Of a stretch of 50,185 bases of DNA, positions 7,427-14,431 are shown piece after piece. Below the pieces are notes generated by a model. The model had not been told where the DNA came from and made no database searches. It saw nothing but the letters and a program-made list of their open reading frames with translations. The position numbers and the translations under genes were made by a program. The stretch is from Thermanaerothrix sp. Its GTDB lineage: Bacteria; Synergistota; Synergistia; Synergistales; Synergistaceae. The stretch is from NCBI GenBank assembly GCA_026417795.1, contig JAOACP010000008.1, forward strand, positions 15,047-65,231, given 5' to 3'. Position 1 is the stretch's first letter; each line of letters begins with the position of its first letter.

Positions 7427-8543
7427 GGCACGCCTCCGAAAGGGCCCCTTCAAGGGCCTTCAAAACCAGCTCCGCGTCCTCCCATGAGGTGTGGAAGGAG
7501 GGAAGGAACCGCACCACCCTGGGTCCCGCGGCAAGGGCCAAGACCCCCCTGTCCTGAAGGGCCTTCACCAGCGCCGATGAGTCCGCCGGCACCTCAACTC
7601 CGGTCATGGACCCAAGGCCCCTCACCGCAAGCCCAAGGCCCCTCACCCGCTCCCGGAAACACTCCATGATCCGGCACACCCCGTGGGATGCCCCCTCCAA
7701 AACCCGCTGTATCCCGTAAGCTGCCATTGAGCAGGCCAGGGGATTGCCGCCGTAAGTTGACCCGTGAAGCCCCGGCGAGAAGTCCCCAAGGTCGGACTCC
7801 CAAAGGGTCATGCCGCAGGGGAAGCCGCCGGCAAGGCCCTTGGCAAGGCACACCACCTGGGGCTTTAAGCCCACCAAGGGGCTGGCCAGGATGGGTCCGC
7901 AGCGCCCCATGCCGGTCTGCACCTCGTCGGCCACCAATATGGCGCCGCTGCGCCGGCAGGCGTCGGTTATGGCTCTTCCAAGATCAACGGGAAGGGGGTG
8001 AACCCCTCCTTCCCCCTGGACGGGCTCCACGAAGACCGCCGCCACCCGTTCGTCCACCGCCTCCGGCACCATGTCCCAGGACAGATGCTCAACTGAGGGG
8101 ACTAGGCCCTTAAAGGGCTCCTTGTAACGGGGATTGAAGGTCAACCCCAGGGCCCCTAATGTCCTGCCGTGGAAGCCGCGCCTTAGGGCTATTATCCTGT
8201 TCCTCGAGGGCCTAAGGTGCGCACAGAACTTCAAAGCCGCCTCCACCGCCTCGGTTCCGCTGTTGCACATCACAAAGCGCATGCCGGGGAAGGCTCTTTG
8301 AACCTGCTCTGCCAACGCGTCCCTTGACGGGTGCCCGAAACCGGCCCCCACAGCCCAAAGGCCCTCGGCGGCCCGTTGAAGGGCCTGCACCATACCTGGG
8401 TCCCCATGACCGAATATGGCAGCTCCGTGGGCGGTAAACCAGTCCACGTACTCCCGTCCCTCCTGGTCCAGGACTCTGCCCAGGCTTCCGGAGGTCAGCG
8501 CGACGCCGCGGCTTCCATACATGGAGCTGAGCGGGTTGAACAA
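7404..8543 (-). CDS. lysJ: [LysW]-aminoadipate/glutamate semialdehyde aminotransferase
   Basis: The class III PLP aminotransferase (ArgD/LysJ type) shows MCNSGTEAVEAALK, RGFHGRTLGALG, VFVEPVQGEGGV, VADEVQTGMGR and the Schiff-base Lys in VCLAKGLAGG. It transfers an amino group from glutamate to the LysW-bound semialdehyde. The chosen start is TTG 8543, because GGAGGGGGG lies about 12 nt before it. ATG 8522 and GTG 8573 are alternatives with poorer SD sequences. The start lies inside the 3' end of lysZ (49 nt overlap). The reading frame is about 380 residues, normal for the family. Confidence 0.88.
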   Translation of the reverse strand: MFNPLSSMYGSRGVALTSGSLGRVLDQEGREYVDWFTAHGAAIFGHGDPGMVQALQRAAEGLWAVGAGFGHPSRDALAEQVQRAFPGMRFVMCNSGTEAVEAALKFCAHLRPSRNRIIALRRGFHGRTLGALGLTFNPRYKEPFKGLVPSVEHLSWDMVPEAVDERVAAVFVEPVQGEGGVHPLPVDLGRAITDACRRSGAILVADEVQTGMGRCGPILASPLVGLKPQVVCLAKGLAGGFPCGMTLWESDLGDFSPGLHGSTYGGNPLACSMAAYGIQRVLEGASHGVCRIMECFRERVRGLGLAVRGLGSMTGVEVPADSSALVKALQDRGVLALAAGPRVVRFLPSFHTSWEDAELVLKALEGALSEACHGSGGAS

Positions 8544-9334
8544 AACTCGGTCCCCCCTCCCTCTACGGCCCACTCAAGGGGACTTTGAAGCCTTCCGTCC
8601 CCTATCACCACCCTTTGAACCCCACCCATCAAGGCCTCTTGGGCGGCCAAGACCTTCCGCTTCATGTTCCCCTGGGCGGCCTTCTCCGCCAAATCCCACC
8701 GATCCAGGTCTACACGCCTTATAAGGCTCGACGGATCCGACGGATCCAAAAGAAGCCCCGGGGTGTTGGTCAGCATCACCAGCACGGAAGCCCCCAGGGC
8801 GGAAGCCGCGGCGGCGGCGAGCCTGTCGCCGTCCACGTTTATGAGAAGCCCCTCACATACCGCAAGGGGGGGCAAAAGCGGCAGGCTGCCCCGCTCCATG
8901 GCTTCCATGATGAGATCCGCCCGGACCGCCGTGACCCTTCCGCTGTAGTTGCCCCGAAGCAGCCTCATTCGACCGCCCTCCAGGGATCTTAGACAGTCCT
9001 TCCTCTCCCCCGCCGCGGGGGTTAGAACCTCACAGGGCACAGAAAAGGCCTCCATCCGCTCCGCTATGGACCGGGAGACCGCAAGGGCCGCCTCTTCGAA
9101 TACCTCCCTCTCAAGGGGGCCCACGAACCGACTGCGGTAGCCCGAGGGGCTAATGACGTACCGGACCTCAATGCCCCTTTCGGCGCAGAGGCGCTCCATC
9201 ATCCCGCTGGCGCCGTGGACCAGAACCCAACGCTCTCCCCGCCGCACACGGAGCGCCAGCTCCTCCAAAAGGGGCTCCAGCCTGTTACCGGAGGCCCCGC
9301 CTATCTTCACCACTCCTAACACGTCCATGGACAT
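8495..9334 (-). CDS. lysZ: [LysW]-aminoadipate/glutamate kinase
   Basis: The 279-residue amino-acid kinase family member shows VVKIGGASG, VLVHGASGMM, INVDGDRLAAAAAS and the C-terminal GNMKRKVLAA. It phosphorylates the side-chain carboxylate of the LysW-attached substrate. It starts at ATG 9334 with an upstream GGAGGG, lies 21 nt after lysY, and overlaps the lysJ start. The tail after about residue 245 overlaps lysJ and is low in recognisable motifs. An ArgB function is the generic alternative, but order and neighbours match LysZ. Confidence 0.88.
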   Translation of the reverse strand: MSMDVLGVVKIGGASGNRLEPLLEELALRVRRGERWVLVHGASGMMERLCAERGIEVRYVISPSGYRSRFVGPLEREVFEEAALAVSRSIAERMEAFSVPCEVLTPAAGERKDCLRSLEGGRMRLLRGNYSGRVTAVRADLIMEAMERGSLPLLPPLAVCEGLLINVDGDRLAAAAASALGASVLVMLTNTPGLLLDPSDPSSLIRRVDLDRWDLAEKAAQGNMKRKVLAAQEALMGGVQRVVIGDGRLQSPLEWAVEGGGTEFCSTRSAPCMEAAASR

Positions 9335-9355
9335 AGGACATAATCCCTCCCAGCA

Positions 9356-10411
9356 TCACGCAGGATACACCGGGGGCATGGCGAGCCCCTCTTCTTCCCG
9401 AAGGCCAAGCATGAGGTTCGCGCACTGCACCGCCGTTCCGGCGGCCCCCTTCATCAGGTTGTCTATGGCGGACCCCATGATCAGCCTCTTGCCGGAACTG
9501 TCGAGCACAAAGCCCACCATGGCCCGGTTGCTCCCAAGCACCATCCTGGGGTCCGGGATCCGAAGGTGGGCGGGCCTTGCGGGGCAAAGGTCCACGAAGG
9601 GCTCATCCCCGAAGGCATCCCGGCAGGCCCTCCAAAGGTCCGCCTCGGGCACTCGGTCCTTGAGCCTCACGTGGGCAAGGCACTGGACGCCCCGAACCAT
9701 CTCAGCGGTGGTAAGGGTCATGGAGAGCAGGCTTGAGGGGATGTTGAGCTCCTGCAGTACCTCCGCCATGTGGCGGTGGAGGAAGGCGGACACTAGCCGC
9801 ATGGACCTGCTTCGGAAGACGTGCATCCCCCCCTCGGAAGGCCTGCCGCCACCCTCGGAGGAGCCGGCCCGGCACTCCACGGCTACGTCCTCCACCAGCT
9901 CCCACAGGGGAGATCTGGCCAAAGGGGCAAGGCATAACATGGCCCCGGTGGCATTGCAGCCCACCCCGCTGACCAGCCTGGCGGAGGCTATCCTTTGGCG
10001 GTTTAGCTCCGGGAGTCCGTAGACAAAGGAACCTAATAGGTTGGGGCACGGGTGCTTGCCGTACCAGGTCTCGTGCTCCCGTGGGTCCCTTAGACGAAAG
10101 TCCCCCGAGAGGTCCACTATCCTTCTTCCATCCTCCACCAGGGGCATGAGCCTCTCCACCCAAGGCGCGCTTCTTCCATGGGGAAGGGCAAGGAAGATCA
10201 AGTCCCATTGACCCTCCAACGCCGCCTCCGGGGCCTCGAAGGTGCGGGATCTATAGGCATGGGCCAAGTGGGGATGGCAGGATCTTACGGGCTGTCCCTT
10301 AGACGATGAGGAGCATATTAGGGATGCTTCCATGCGTGGGTGCTGGGAGAGTATCCTAAGGAGCTCGCCCCCCGCAAGGCCCGCGGCCCCCATGACGGCT
10401 ACCCTATACAT
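9356..10411 (-). CDS. lysY: [LysW]-aminoadipyl/glutamyl-phosphate reductase
   Basis: The ArgC/LysY-family NAD(P)H reductase has 351 residues from ATG 10411 (SD GGAGG). The N-terminal dinucleotide motif is GAAGLAGGELL, the active-site Cys152 is in GVGCNATG, and RAGSSEGGGRPSEG and YGLPELN are family segments. It reduces the LysW-bound acyl phosphate to the semialdehyde. A longer frame to 10480 would run into the upstream citryl-CoA lyase-like gene and is rejected. The true overlap with that gene is 13 nt, which implies translational coupling. Confidence 0.9.
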   Translation of the reverse strand: MYRVAVMGAAGLAGGELLRILSQHPRMEASLICSSSSKGQPVRSCHPHLAHAYRSRTFEAPEAALEGQWDLIFLALPHGRSAPWVERLMPLVEDGRRIVDLSGDFRLRDPREHETWYGKHPCPNLLGSFVYGLPELNRQRIASARLVSGVGCNATGAMLCLAPLARSPLWELVEDVAVECRAGSSEGGGRPSEGGMHVFRSRSMRLVSAFLHRHMAEVLQELNIPSSLLSMTLTTAEMVRGVQCLAHVRLKDRVPEADLWRACRDAFGDEPFVDLCPARPAHLRIPDPRMVLGSNRAMVGFVLDSSGKRLIMGSAIDNLMKGAAGTAVQCANLMLGLREEEGLAMPPVYPA

Positions 10412-11121
10412 GTCTCTTCCTCCACCGGGGCCAACCGGTATGGCCTGAAGGGCCCTTCGGAGATCTCCCGAAGTATCCACATCACAAGGCCCGGTATGCG
10501 GCCGCAGAAGAAAACCCCCCTGCCGACCTCCGGCGGGAACCCCATGTCCAGAAGGAGGGCCCCCGCAACGCCGTCGATGTTGCCCCCTATTCCCTTCAAG
10601 GCCATCAACTCATCCTGCACCGCAAGGAAATACCTAAGATGGCGGGTTTCCCCGAGGGAAAGCCCCTTGCGCACCAGGGGCTCCACCCTGGGGTCTTGGC
10701 GGTGGACCCTGTGACCGAAGCCGGGGATCCTATGCCCCCGGGATAGAAACGACGACACCAGGTCCTTAGGGGAGACCACGTCCCTGACGGAGGCCTCGAA
10801 GATCATCATGGCCCGCTCTATGGCCCCCGCGTGGTGGTCCCCGAAGGACAGGAGGGCGGAGGCCAAGGCGCAGTGCATCCCGGACCCCGACGACGCCGCG
10901 AGCCTGGCGGACTGGGTGCTTGGCGGGGTGTCGCCATGATCGCCCATGGCGCAGAGTATGGCGCCGAACACGTTTGACTCCTCCGCCGAAGGGGAACGGC
11001 CTTGTACAAGCCGGAACCAGACCTCCGCGGGGTCCGCCCGGTCTATGAAGTTTTCTACGGGCTCCCGGTCAAGGATTATGCTGTCCCGGCTCACCGACGA
11101 ACTTCCAAGCCTCACCACCAT
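10399..11121 (-). CDS. Short citrate synthase / citryl-CoA lyase-like protein
   Basis: The 240 residues align with the catalytic half of citrate synthases and with the CCL/ATP-citrate-lyase C-terminal group, whose members are about this size, so it need not be a truncation. The catalytic residues are kept: His in FGDHHAGA (96/97), His137 in PGFGHRVH, Asp183 in GNIDGVAG, and the CoA-side segment FFCGRIPGLVMWI. It could condense or cleave an acyl-CoA with a 2-oxoacid. Its place between lysX and lysY is unexpected, because homocitrate synthases of this pathway belong to a different fold. The start overlaps a 52-codon ORF, and its end overlaps lysY. Confidence 0.75.
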   Translation of the reverse strand: MVVRLGSSSVSRDSIILDREPVENFIDRADPAEVWFRLVQGRSPSAEESNVFGAILCAMGDHGDTPPSTQSARLAASSGSGMHCALASALLSFGDHHAGAIERAMMIFEASVRDVVSPKDLVSSFLSRGHRIPGFGHRVHRQDPRVEPLVRKGLSLGETRHLRYFLAVQDELMALKGIGGNIDGVAGALLLDMGFPPEVGRGVFFCGRIPGLVMWILREISEGPFRPYRLAPVEEETCIG

Positions 11122-11270
11122 TCCCCATCCCTCCCCAGGTGCCCTTCCTGATCGAACTCATGGGATTCATGGCAATCCAGTTCCCATGGGTTAAAAAGCC
11201 TATCCTCTTCACCCTCCCAGGGCAGCAGGGTTATCAACAAACCGTTTCCAAGGGGAAGCCTAAGTTCCAC
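11112..11270 (-). CDS. Candidate 52-residue acidic small protein
   Basis: The GTG at 11270 is preceded by TTTGGAGG at 8 nt spacing. The ORF ends in TGA at 11112-11114, overlapping the ATG of the citryl-CoA lyase-like gene (11121). The peptide begins MELRLPLGNGLLITLLPWEG and ends LGRDGEWW. It is acidic with one cysteine and no membrane segment. The strong SD, stop/start overlap and co-directionality suggest real translation, at least as a coupling leader. No family is recognised. It lies just downstream of an intrinsic terminator hairpin (11303-11329), so its expression may depend on readthrough. It lacks the Cys pairs of LysW. Confidence 0.5.
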   Translation of the reverse strand: MELRLPLGNGLLITLLPWEGEEDRLFNPWELDCHESHEFDQEGHLGRDGEWW

Positions 11271-11302
11271 GCTCAACACCTCCAAATTAAAGAAGTAATA
11301 AT

Positions 11303-11329
11303 AAAAAACCCCGCCCCACGCCGGGCGGG
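11303..11329 (-). terminator. Intrinsic terminator upstream of the small ORF
   Basis: The 7-bp stem CCCGCCC/GGGCGGG with a 6-nt loop is followed on the minus strand by TTTTTT (11303-11308). It lies between lysX and the small ORF/CCL-like pair, so it either ends lysWX transcripts or acts as a leader attenuator. Confidence 0.75.
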
Positions 11330-11341
11330 TCGAGGTGTGAA

Positions 11342-11402
11342 GGGAACGCAGCCCCCGATGATACGCCGCGTTACACGTTAACCGGGGGACGTTCCTTCCC
11401 AC
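11342..11402 (-). promoter_or_regulatory. Structured RNA element, possible attenuator or riboswitch
   Basis: The minus-strand RNA can form a nested helix: GGAACG with CGTTCC outside, CCCCCG with CGGGGG inside. The roughly 25-nt apical region contains a GTTA/TAAC mini-hairpin. It directly precedes the terminator at 11303-11329 and the SD of the small ORF. It matches no riboswitch class I know. The rest of 11331-11531 shows only a TTCG-capped AGCCC/GGGCT hairpin near 11477-11490 and no clear promoter. Confidence 0.4.
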
Positions 11403-11531
11403 GACCCGCTCCAAGAGGCCCAGCAAACCAAGAGCGCCTCATGGTCCAAAAGCAAAGAACTCAAGAGAATCCCATTAGCCCCGAAGGGCTTTCGCTTACC
11501 GCATTTGCCGCCTTTCACCGCCCATACCCCC

Positions 11532-12359
11532 TTACGCATCCAAAAGGTTTCGGACTATGAGCCCCGGGATGTCCACTCCGGTGGGCTCCACGGAGTTTTT
11601 GAACTCCCCTCCGTCGTTAACCTCGTTAACCAGCCACTCCCCGTCCTTGAGGAAGAGGTCCACCGCCAGGAAGTCGCCGCCGATGGCCCTATGCACCCCC
11701 TTGAGCAGGTCGCCCATGGAGCGGTCCACAGGCTGGTTTGAGGTCCTGCCTCCCCTGGCGGTGTTGGTTATCCAGCTTTGGCTCTCGCGGCGCACGGCGC
11801 ACACCGGCTCACCGCCTATGATGAAAGCCCTCACGTCAAAACCGCCCTTATCCACGTACTCCTGGATGAAGAAGGTCTGGTGGTTCACCCCAAGCTGCTG
11901 TTTGTGCTCCACCACCGCCTCCAAGGCCTCCCGGTCGTTGACCTTCGCAAGCAGCCTCCCCCAGCTTCCGCACAGGGGTTTGAGCACCGCCGGGTAACCC
12001 AGCTCCTCCACCGCTTCAAGGGCCCCCTCCTCCGACAGGGCCACCCTCCAACGGGGCTGAGGTATACCAAACCTTTGAAGCTCCAGGGCGGTGAGCATCT
12101 TGTTGCCGCACACCGCCATGACCTCCGGCGGGTTCGACACCCGGACCCCCGCTGACATGAGGCACCTTGCCAGCATCTCGTTCTGGCCGTGGGATATGCA
12201 CCGGCAGAGGGCCACCGAACCGGCCTCCAGCGATGGTTCTCCACTTAGAACCCATTCGGAAACGTCCACAAGGCTGGAACTTATGCCCATCTCAAGGGCC
12301 CTTTGGCGAAGCATCTTCTCCTCCACCCTGAGCCTGGTGTATAGCACCAGCAGGTTCAC
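11532..12359 (-). CDS. lysX: LysW-aminoadipate/glutamate ligase (RimK-like ATP-grasp)
   Basis: The ATP-grasp ligase has about 275 residues. It starts at GTG 12359, two nucleotides after the lysW stop and behind a GGGGGAG SD. A longer open frame to 12455 lies inside lysW and is rejected. Motifs are YPAVLKPLCGSWGR (ATP site), FIQEYVDKGGFDVRAFIIGGE, ITNTARGGR and the metal-binding EVNDGGEFKNS. It joins the amino group of alpha-aminoadipate (LysX) or glutamate (ArgX) to the C-terminal Glu of LysW. I cannot assign LysX versus ArgX specificity with confidence, and a single copy might serve both. Confidence 0.9.
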   Translation of the reverse strand: MNLLVLYTRLRVEEKMLRQRALEMGISSSLVDVSEWVLSGEPSLEAGSVALCRCISHGQNEMLARCLMSAGVRVSNPPEVMAVCGNKMLTALELQRFGIPQPRWRVALSEEGALEAVEELGYPAVLKPLCGSWGRLLAKVNDREALEAVVEHKQQLGVNHQTFFIQEYVDKGGFDVRAFIIGGEPVCAVRRESQSWITNTARGGRTSNQPVDRSMGDLLKGVHRAIGGDFLAVDLFLKDGEWLVNEVNDGGEFKNSVEPTGVDIPGLIVRNLLDA

Positions 12360-12361
12360 CC

Positions 12362-12544
12362 CTACTCCCCCCAGTCCTCCTGCACCTGGGGAGCCTCGGC
12401 GAGCTCCAGGGGCTCCAGGGAGAGCACCTCCAGCTCCACCCCGCAGTCCGGACACGGCACGATCTCACCCACGCAGCACCCATCCGGCAGGCCCACCACA
12501 CCTTCACACACCACGCACACCCCGTTGAACCTTGCCTCACCCAT
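12362..12544 (-). CDS. lysW: LysW amino-group carrier protein
   Basis: The 60-residue acidic zinc protein has two CxxC pairs (Cys10/13 and Cys31/34) and the diagnostic C-terminus EDWGE, whose last Glu carries the growing substrate. It starts at ATG 12544 with SD GGAGGAG. It is the first gene after a T-box leader and heads the lysine/arginine cluster. In this pathway LysW masks the substrate amino group and presents it to LysZ, LysY, LysJ and LysK through its acidic surface. It is easily missed because of its size. Confidence 0.95.
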   Translation of the reverse strand: MGEARFNGVCVVCEGVVGLPDGCCVGEIVPCPDCGVELEVLSLEPLELAEAPQVQEDWGE

Positions 12545-12575
12545 TGAAAACTCCTCCTTTCACCGTGTGGGAAAT

Positions 12576-12893
12576 AAAAAAACGGACCCGCCCCCGAAGG
12601 GACGAGTCCGAACGACTCGCGGTGCCACCCAACTTGAACGGCCCAGGCGTAAAAGCCGAAGACCGCTCCTCTCCTGGGCCTTTGACGGAGCCCACCCGGG
12701 AGACGTACTCCAGCCCCGCGGGATCGACGCAGGACCTTTTCGCCCCGGCTCCGCGGACCTTGGGCCTCCCGGCGGGTTCAGACCCCTCTCAGCCGGTGGA
12801 GGTCATTCTCTGTAGAACCCGTTAACCCGATCGGCCATCCGCATCATGGCCTTTCCCCTATAACACCCCTCAATGTTCAGGGAGCCTTCGTTG
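12576..12893 (-). promoter_or_regulatory. T-box riboswitch leader of the lysW cluster
   Basis: The minus-strand RNA holds the T-box core GGGTGGCACCGCG (12618-12630), which pairs with the uncharged tRNA acceptor end. A 12-bp terminator with a TTCG loop and seven Ts (12576-12608) follows, able to compete with an antiterminator. A probable Stem I pairs GCGGA..GGCC (12833-12842) with GGCC..TCCGC (12753-12766), and an upper helix pairs CGGGTTC with GAACCCG. An ACAGAGA segment resembles the AG bulge. The 3' side of the likely specifier loop reads CCGGGA (12767-12772). It contains CGG (Arg) but no Lys codon, so the specifier is uncertain. It controls lysW and downstream genes. Confidence 0.9.
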
Positions 12894-12899
12894 GGGGAA

Positions 12900-12928
12900 A
12901 GGATATTTCAACCACCGCCAATTGTCAA
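12900..12928 (-). promoter_or_regulatory. Promoter of the T-box/lysW operon
   Basis: TTGACA (12923-12928) and TATCCT (12900-12905) are separated by exactly 17 bp, just upstream of the T-box leader. Between here and 13024 I see only AT-rich sequence with a weak GTTTA/TAAAC hairpin after the amidohydrolase stop. Confidence 0.85.
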
Positions 12929-13024
12929 TACCCAAACGTAGATAAACTTATATATAAATCACCAAGGGTTTACTCATAAACGTTTATTGCGATGAACTTA
13001 GTTTCACTAGATGCGACAAATAGA

Positions 13025-14212
13025 TCATAGCCCGGCCCCACGGTTTACAAACGCCATCTCGCCCCCCACCATGACCCACGCGGGGCGGTTCCTTACGTCC
13101 GTGGGATCCCCGGTCCAGAGCACGAGGTCCGCGTCCTTCCCGCTCTCAACGGAGCCCATCCGGTGCCCAAGGCCCAGGTGCTCCGCCGCCCTTAATGTGA
13201 CTCCCCGCATGGCCTCCATGGGTTCAAGGCCATGGCGCACCGCCAGGGCCACCGCCACCTGAAGGGTTTCGATGGGGACCACCGGGTGGTCGGTGATGAT
13301 GCAGTACCTCACCCCCGCCTTGCTGAAGGCCGTAAGGGTGTCCCAGGTCTTGTTCCTGAGCTCTATCTTGCTCTTGGAGGACTGGGTGGGGCCCACCGCC
13401 ACGCTTACGCCCTCCTGGGTAAGAGACGCCAAGAGCTCCGCTACCAGGTGCCCTTCGGTTCCGTGCTCTAAGGTGAAGGGAACCTGAAACTCCCGGCATA
13501 TCCTGACGGCGGTGCAGATGTCGTCAGAACGGTGGCAGTGGATCCTCAAGGGGCGCTGTCCTTCCAGCACGGGCATCATGTTCTCCATCCCAAGGTCCAG
13601 GTCGAAGTGCTCCCCCTTCTCCTGGGCGTTGAGCTTCCGCCGCCGGTAGTCCAAGGCGTCCTGAAGGGCTTTTCTAAGACAGTAGGCGTTCCCCATGCGG
13701 GTGGACGGCAGCCGGTCCTTCCGGCCGTGGACCCTCATGGGGTTCTCCCCCAGGGCGGCCTTCATCCCCGAATGGGGAAGCACCAGCATCTCATCCAGGG
13801 TCCTTCCGAAGGTCTTAACCACCGCCCCAGAGCCGCCGACCACGTTGGCGCTTCCGGGCACCACGTTAACGCAGGTGATACCCGCCTCAAGGGCGTTGGA
13901 GAAGGCCTCGTCGCGGGGGTTTATGGCGTCCAAAGCCCTTAAGCCCATGGTCACCGGGGAGGTCTCCTCGTTCACGGGATCCGGATCCTCCGGCACCCCC
14001 TCCTCGCATATTCCCGCGTGGGTATGGGCGTCTATGAGACCGGGAGTTAGTATGGCCCCCTGGGCGTCTATGACCTCCACGGGGCCCTTAAGCTCCACCT
14101 CCTCTCCGACTTGGACTATCCTGCCCCCTTCCACCAAAACAGCCCCCCTGGTTATCTCCTGAGACCCTCCATCCCTCATGGTCCAGATCCTGGCGTTCAC
14201 TACGGCTTTCAA
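13025..14212 (-). CDS. Imidazolonepropionase-like amidohydrolase
   Basis: The 395-residue metal-dependent amidohydrolase starts at TTG 14212 behind an ideal GGAGGTGAT. Metal and active-site motifs in order are LIDAHTHAG (HxH), RIHCHRSDD, FTLEHGTEGH and YCIITDHP, then a C-terminal beta-strand block typical of the superfamily. It resembles the imidazolonepropionase-related group but lacks features that would fix a substrate. It may act on a cyclic amide, perhaps a hydantoin or peptide-like ring. No histidine-degradation genes are nearby. It is a single gene between pckA and the lysW leader. Confidence 0.8.
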   Translation of the reverse strand: MKAVVNARIWTMRDGGSQEITRGAVLVEGGRIVQVGEEVELKGPVEVIDAQGAILTPGLIDAHTHAGICEEGVPEDPDPVNEETSPVTMGLRALDAINPRDEAFSNALEAGITCVNVVPGSANVVGGSGAVVKTFGRTLDEMLVLPHSGMKAALGENPMRVHGRKDRLPSTRMGNAYCLRKALQDALDYRRRKLNAQEKGEHFDLDLGMENMMPVLEGQRPLRIHCHRSDDICTAVRICREFQVPFTLEHGTEGHLVAELLASLTQEGVSVAVGPTQSSKSKIELRNKTWDTLTAFSKAGVRYCIITDHPVVPIETLQVAVALAVRHGLEPMEAMRGVTLRAAEHLGLGHRMGSVESGKDADLVLWTGDPTDVRNRPAWVMVGGEMAFVNRGAGL

Positions 14213-14370
14213 AGAAGATCACCTCCAGATTGGCTTTACCACAGATAGAGTACGATATTTTCGCACATTTTGAATTAAGAAACGCGCATCACCTTAAGCC
14301 CAGTAGAAGTAGAACCCTGCCAGGGCCTCTTTGCCCGGCCCAAAGGCCTAAGCGAAAGCAAAGCGCCAAA

Positions 14371-14400
14371 CAACAAAAGAGGGGGCCCCAAGGCCCCCCC
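14371..14400 (-). terminator. Terminator after pckA
   Basis: GGGGGCC (14381-14387) and GGCCCCC (14392-14398) pair around a CCAA loop, followed on the minus strand by TCTTTTGTTG. The remaining gap (14213-14370) holds the AT-rich promoter region of the amidohydrolase gene, with TTCAAA and TACTCT as weak candidate boxes. Confidence 0.8.
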
Positions 14401-14431
14401 GCAACTCATAGCGCACTTGAATAAAGATAAG

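Noticed and set aside
10412-10480. N-terminal extension of lysY
   Set aside because: It lies inside the upstream gene. The dinucleotide-binding motif begins right after the ATG at 10411, which has GGAGG.
11112-11426. Longer 104-codon version of the small ORF
   Set aside because: Its upstream half runs through the structured element and the intrinsic terminator, and has no SD. The GTG at 11270 does have one.
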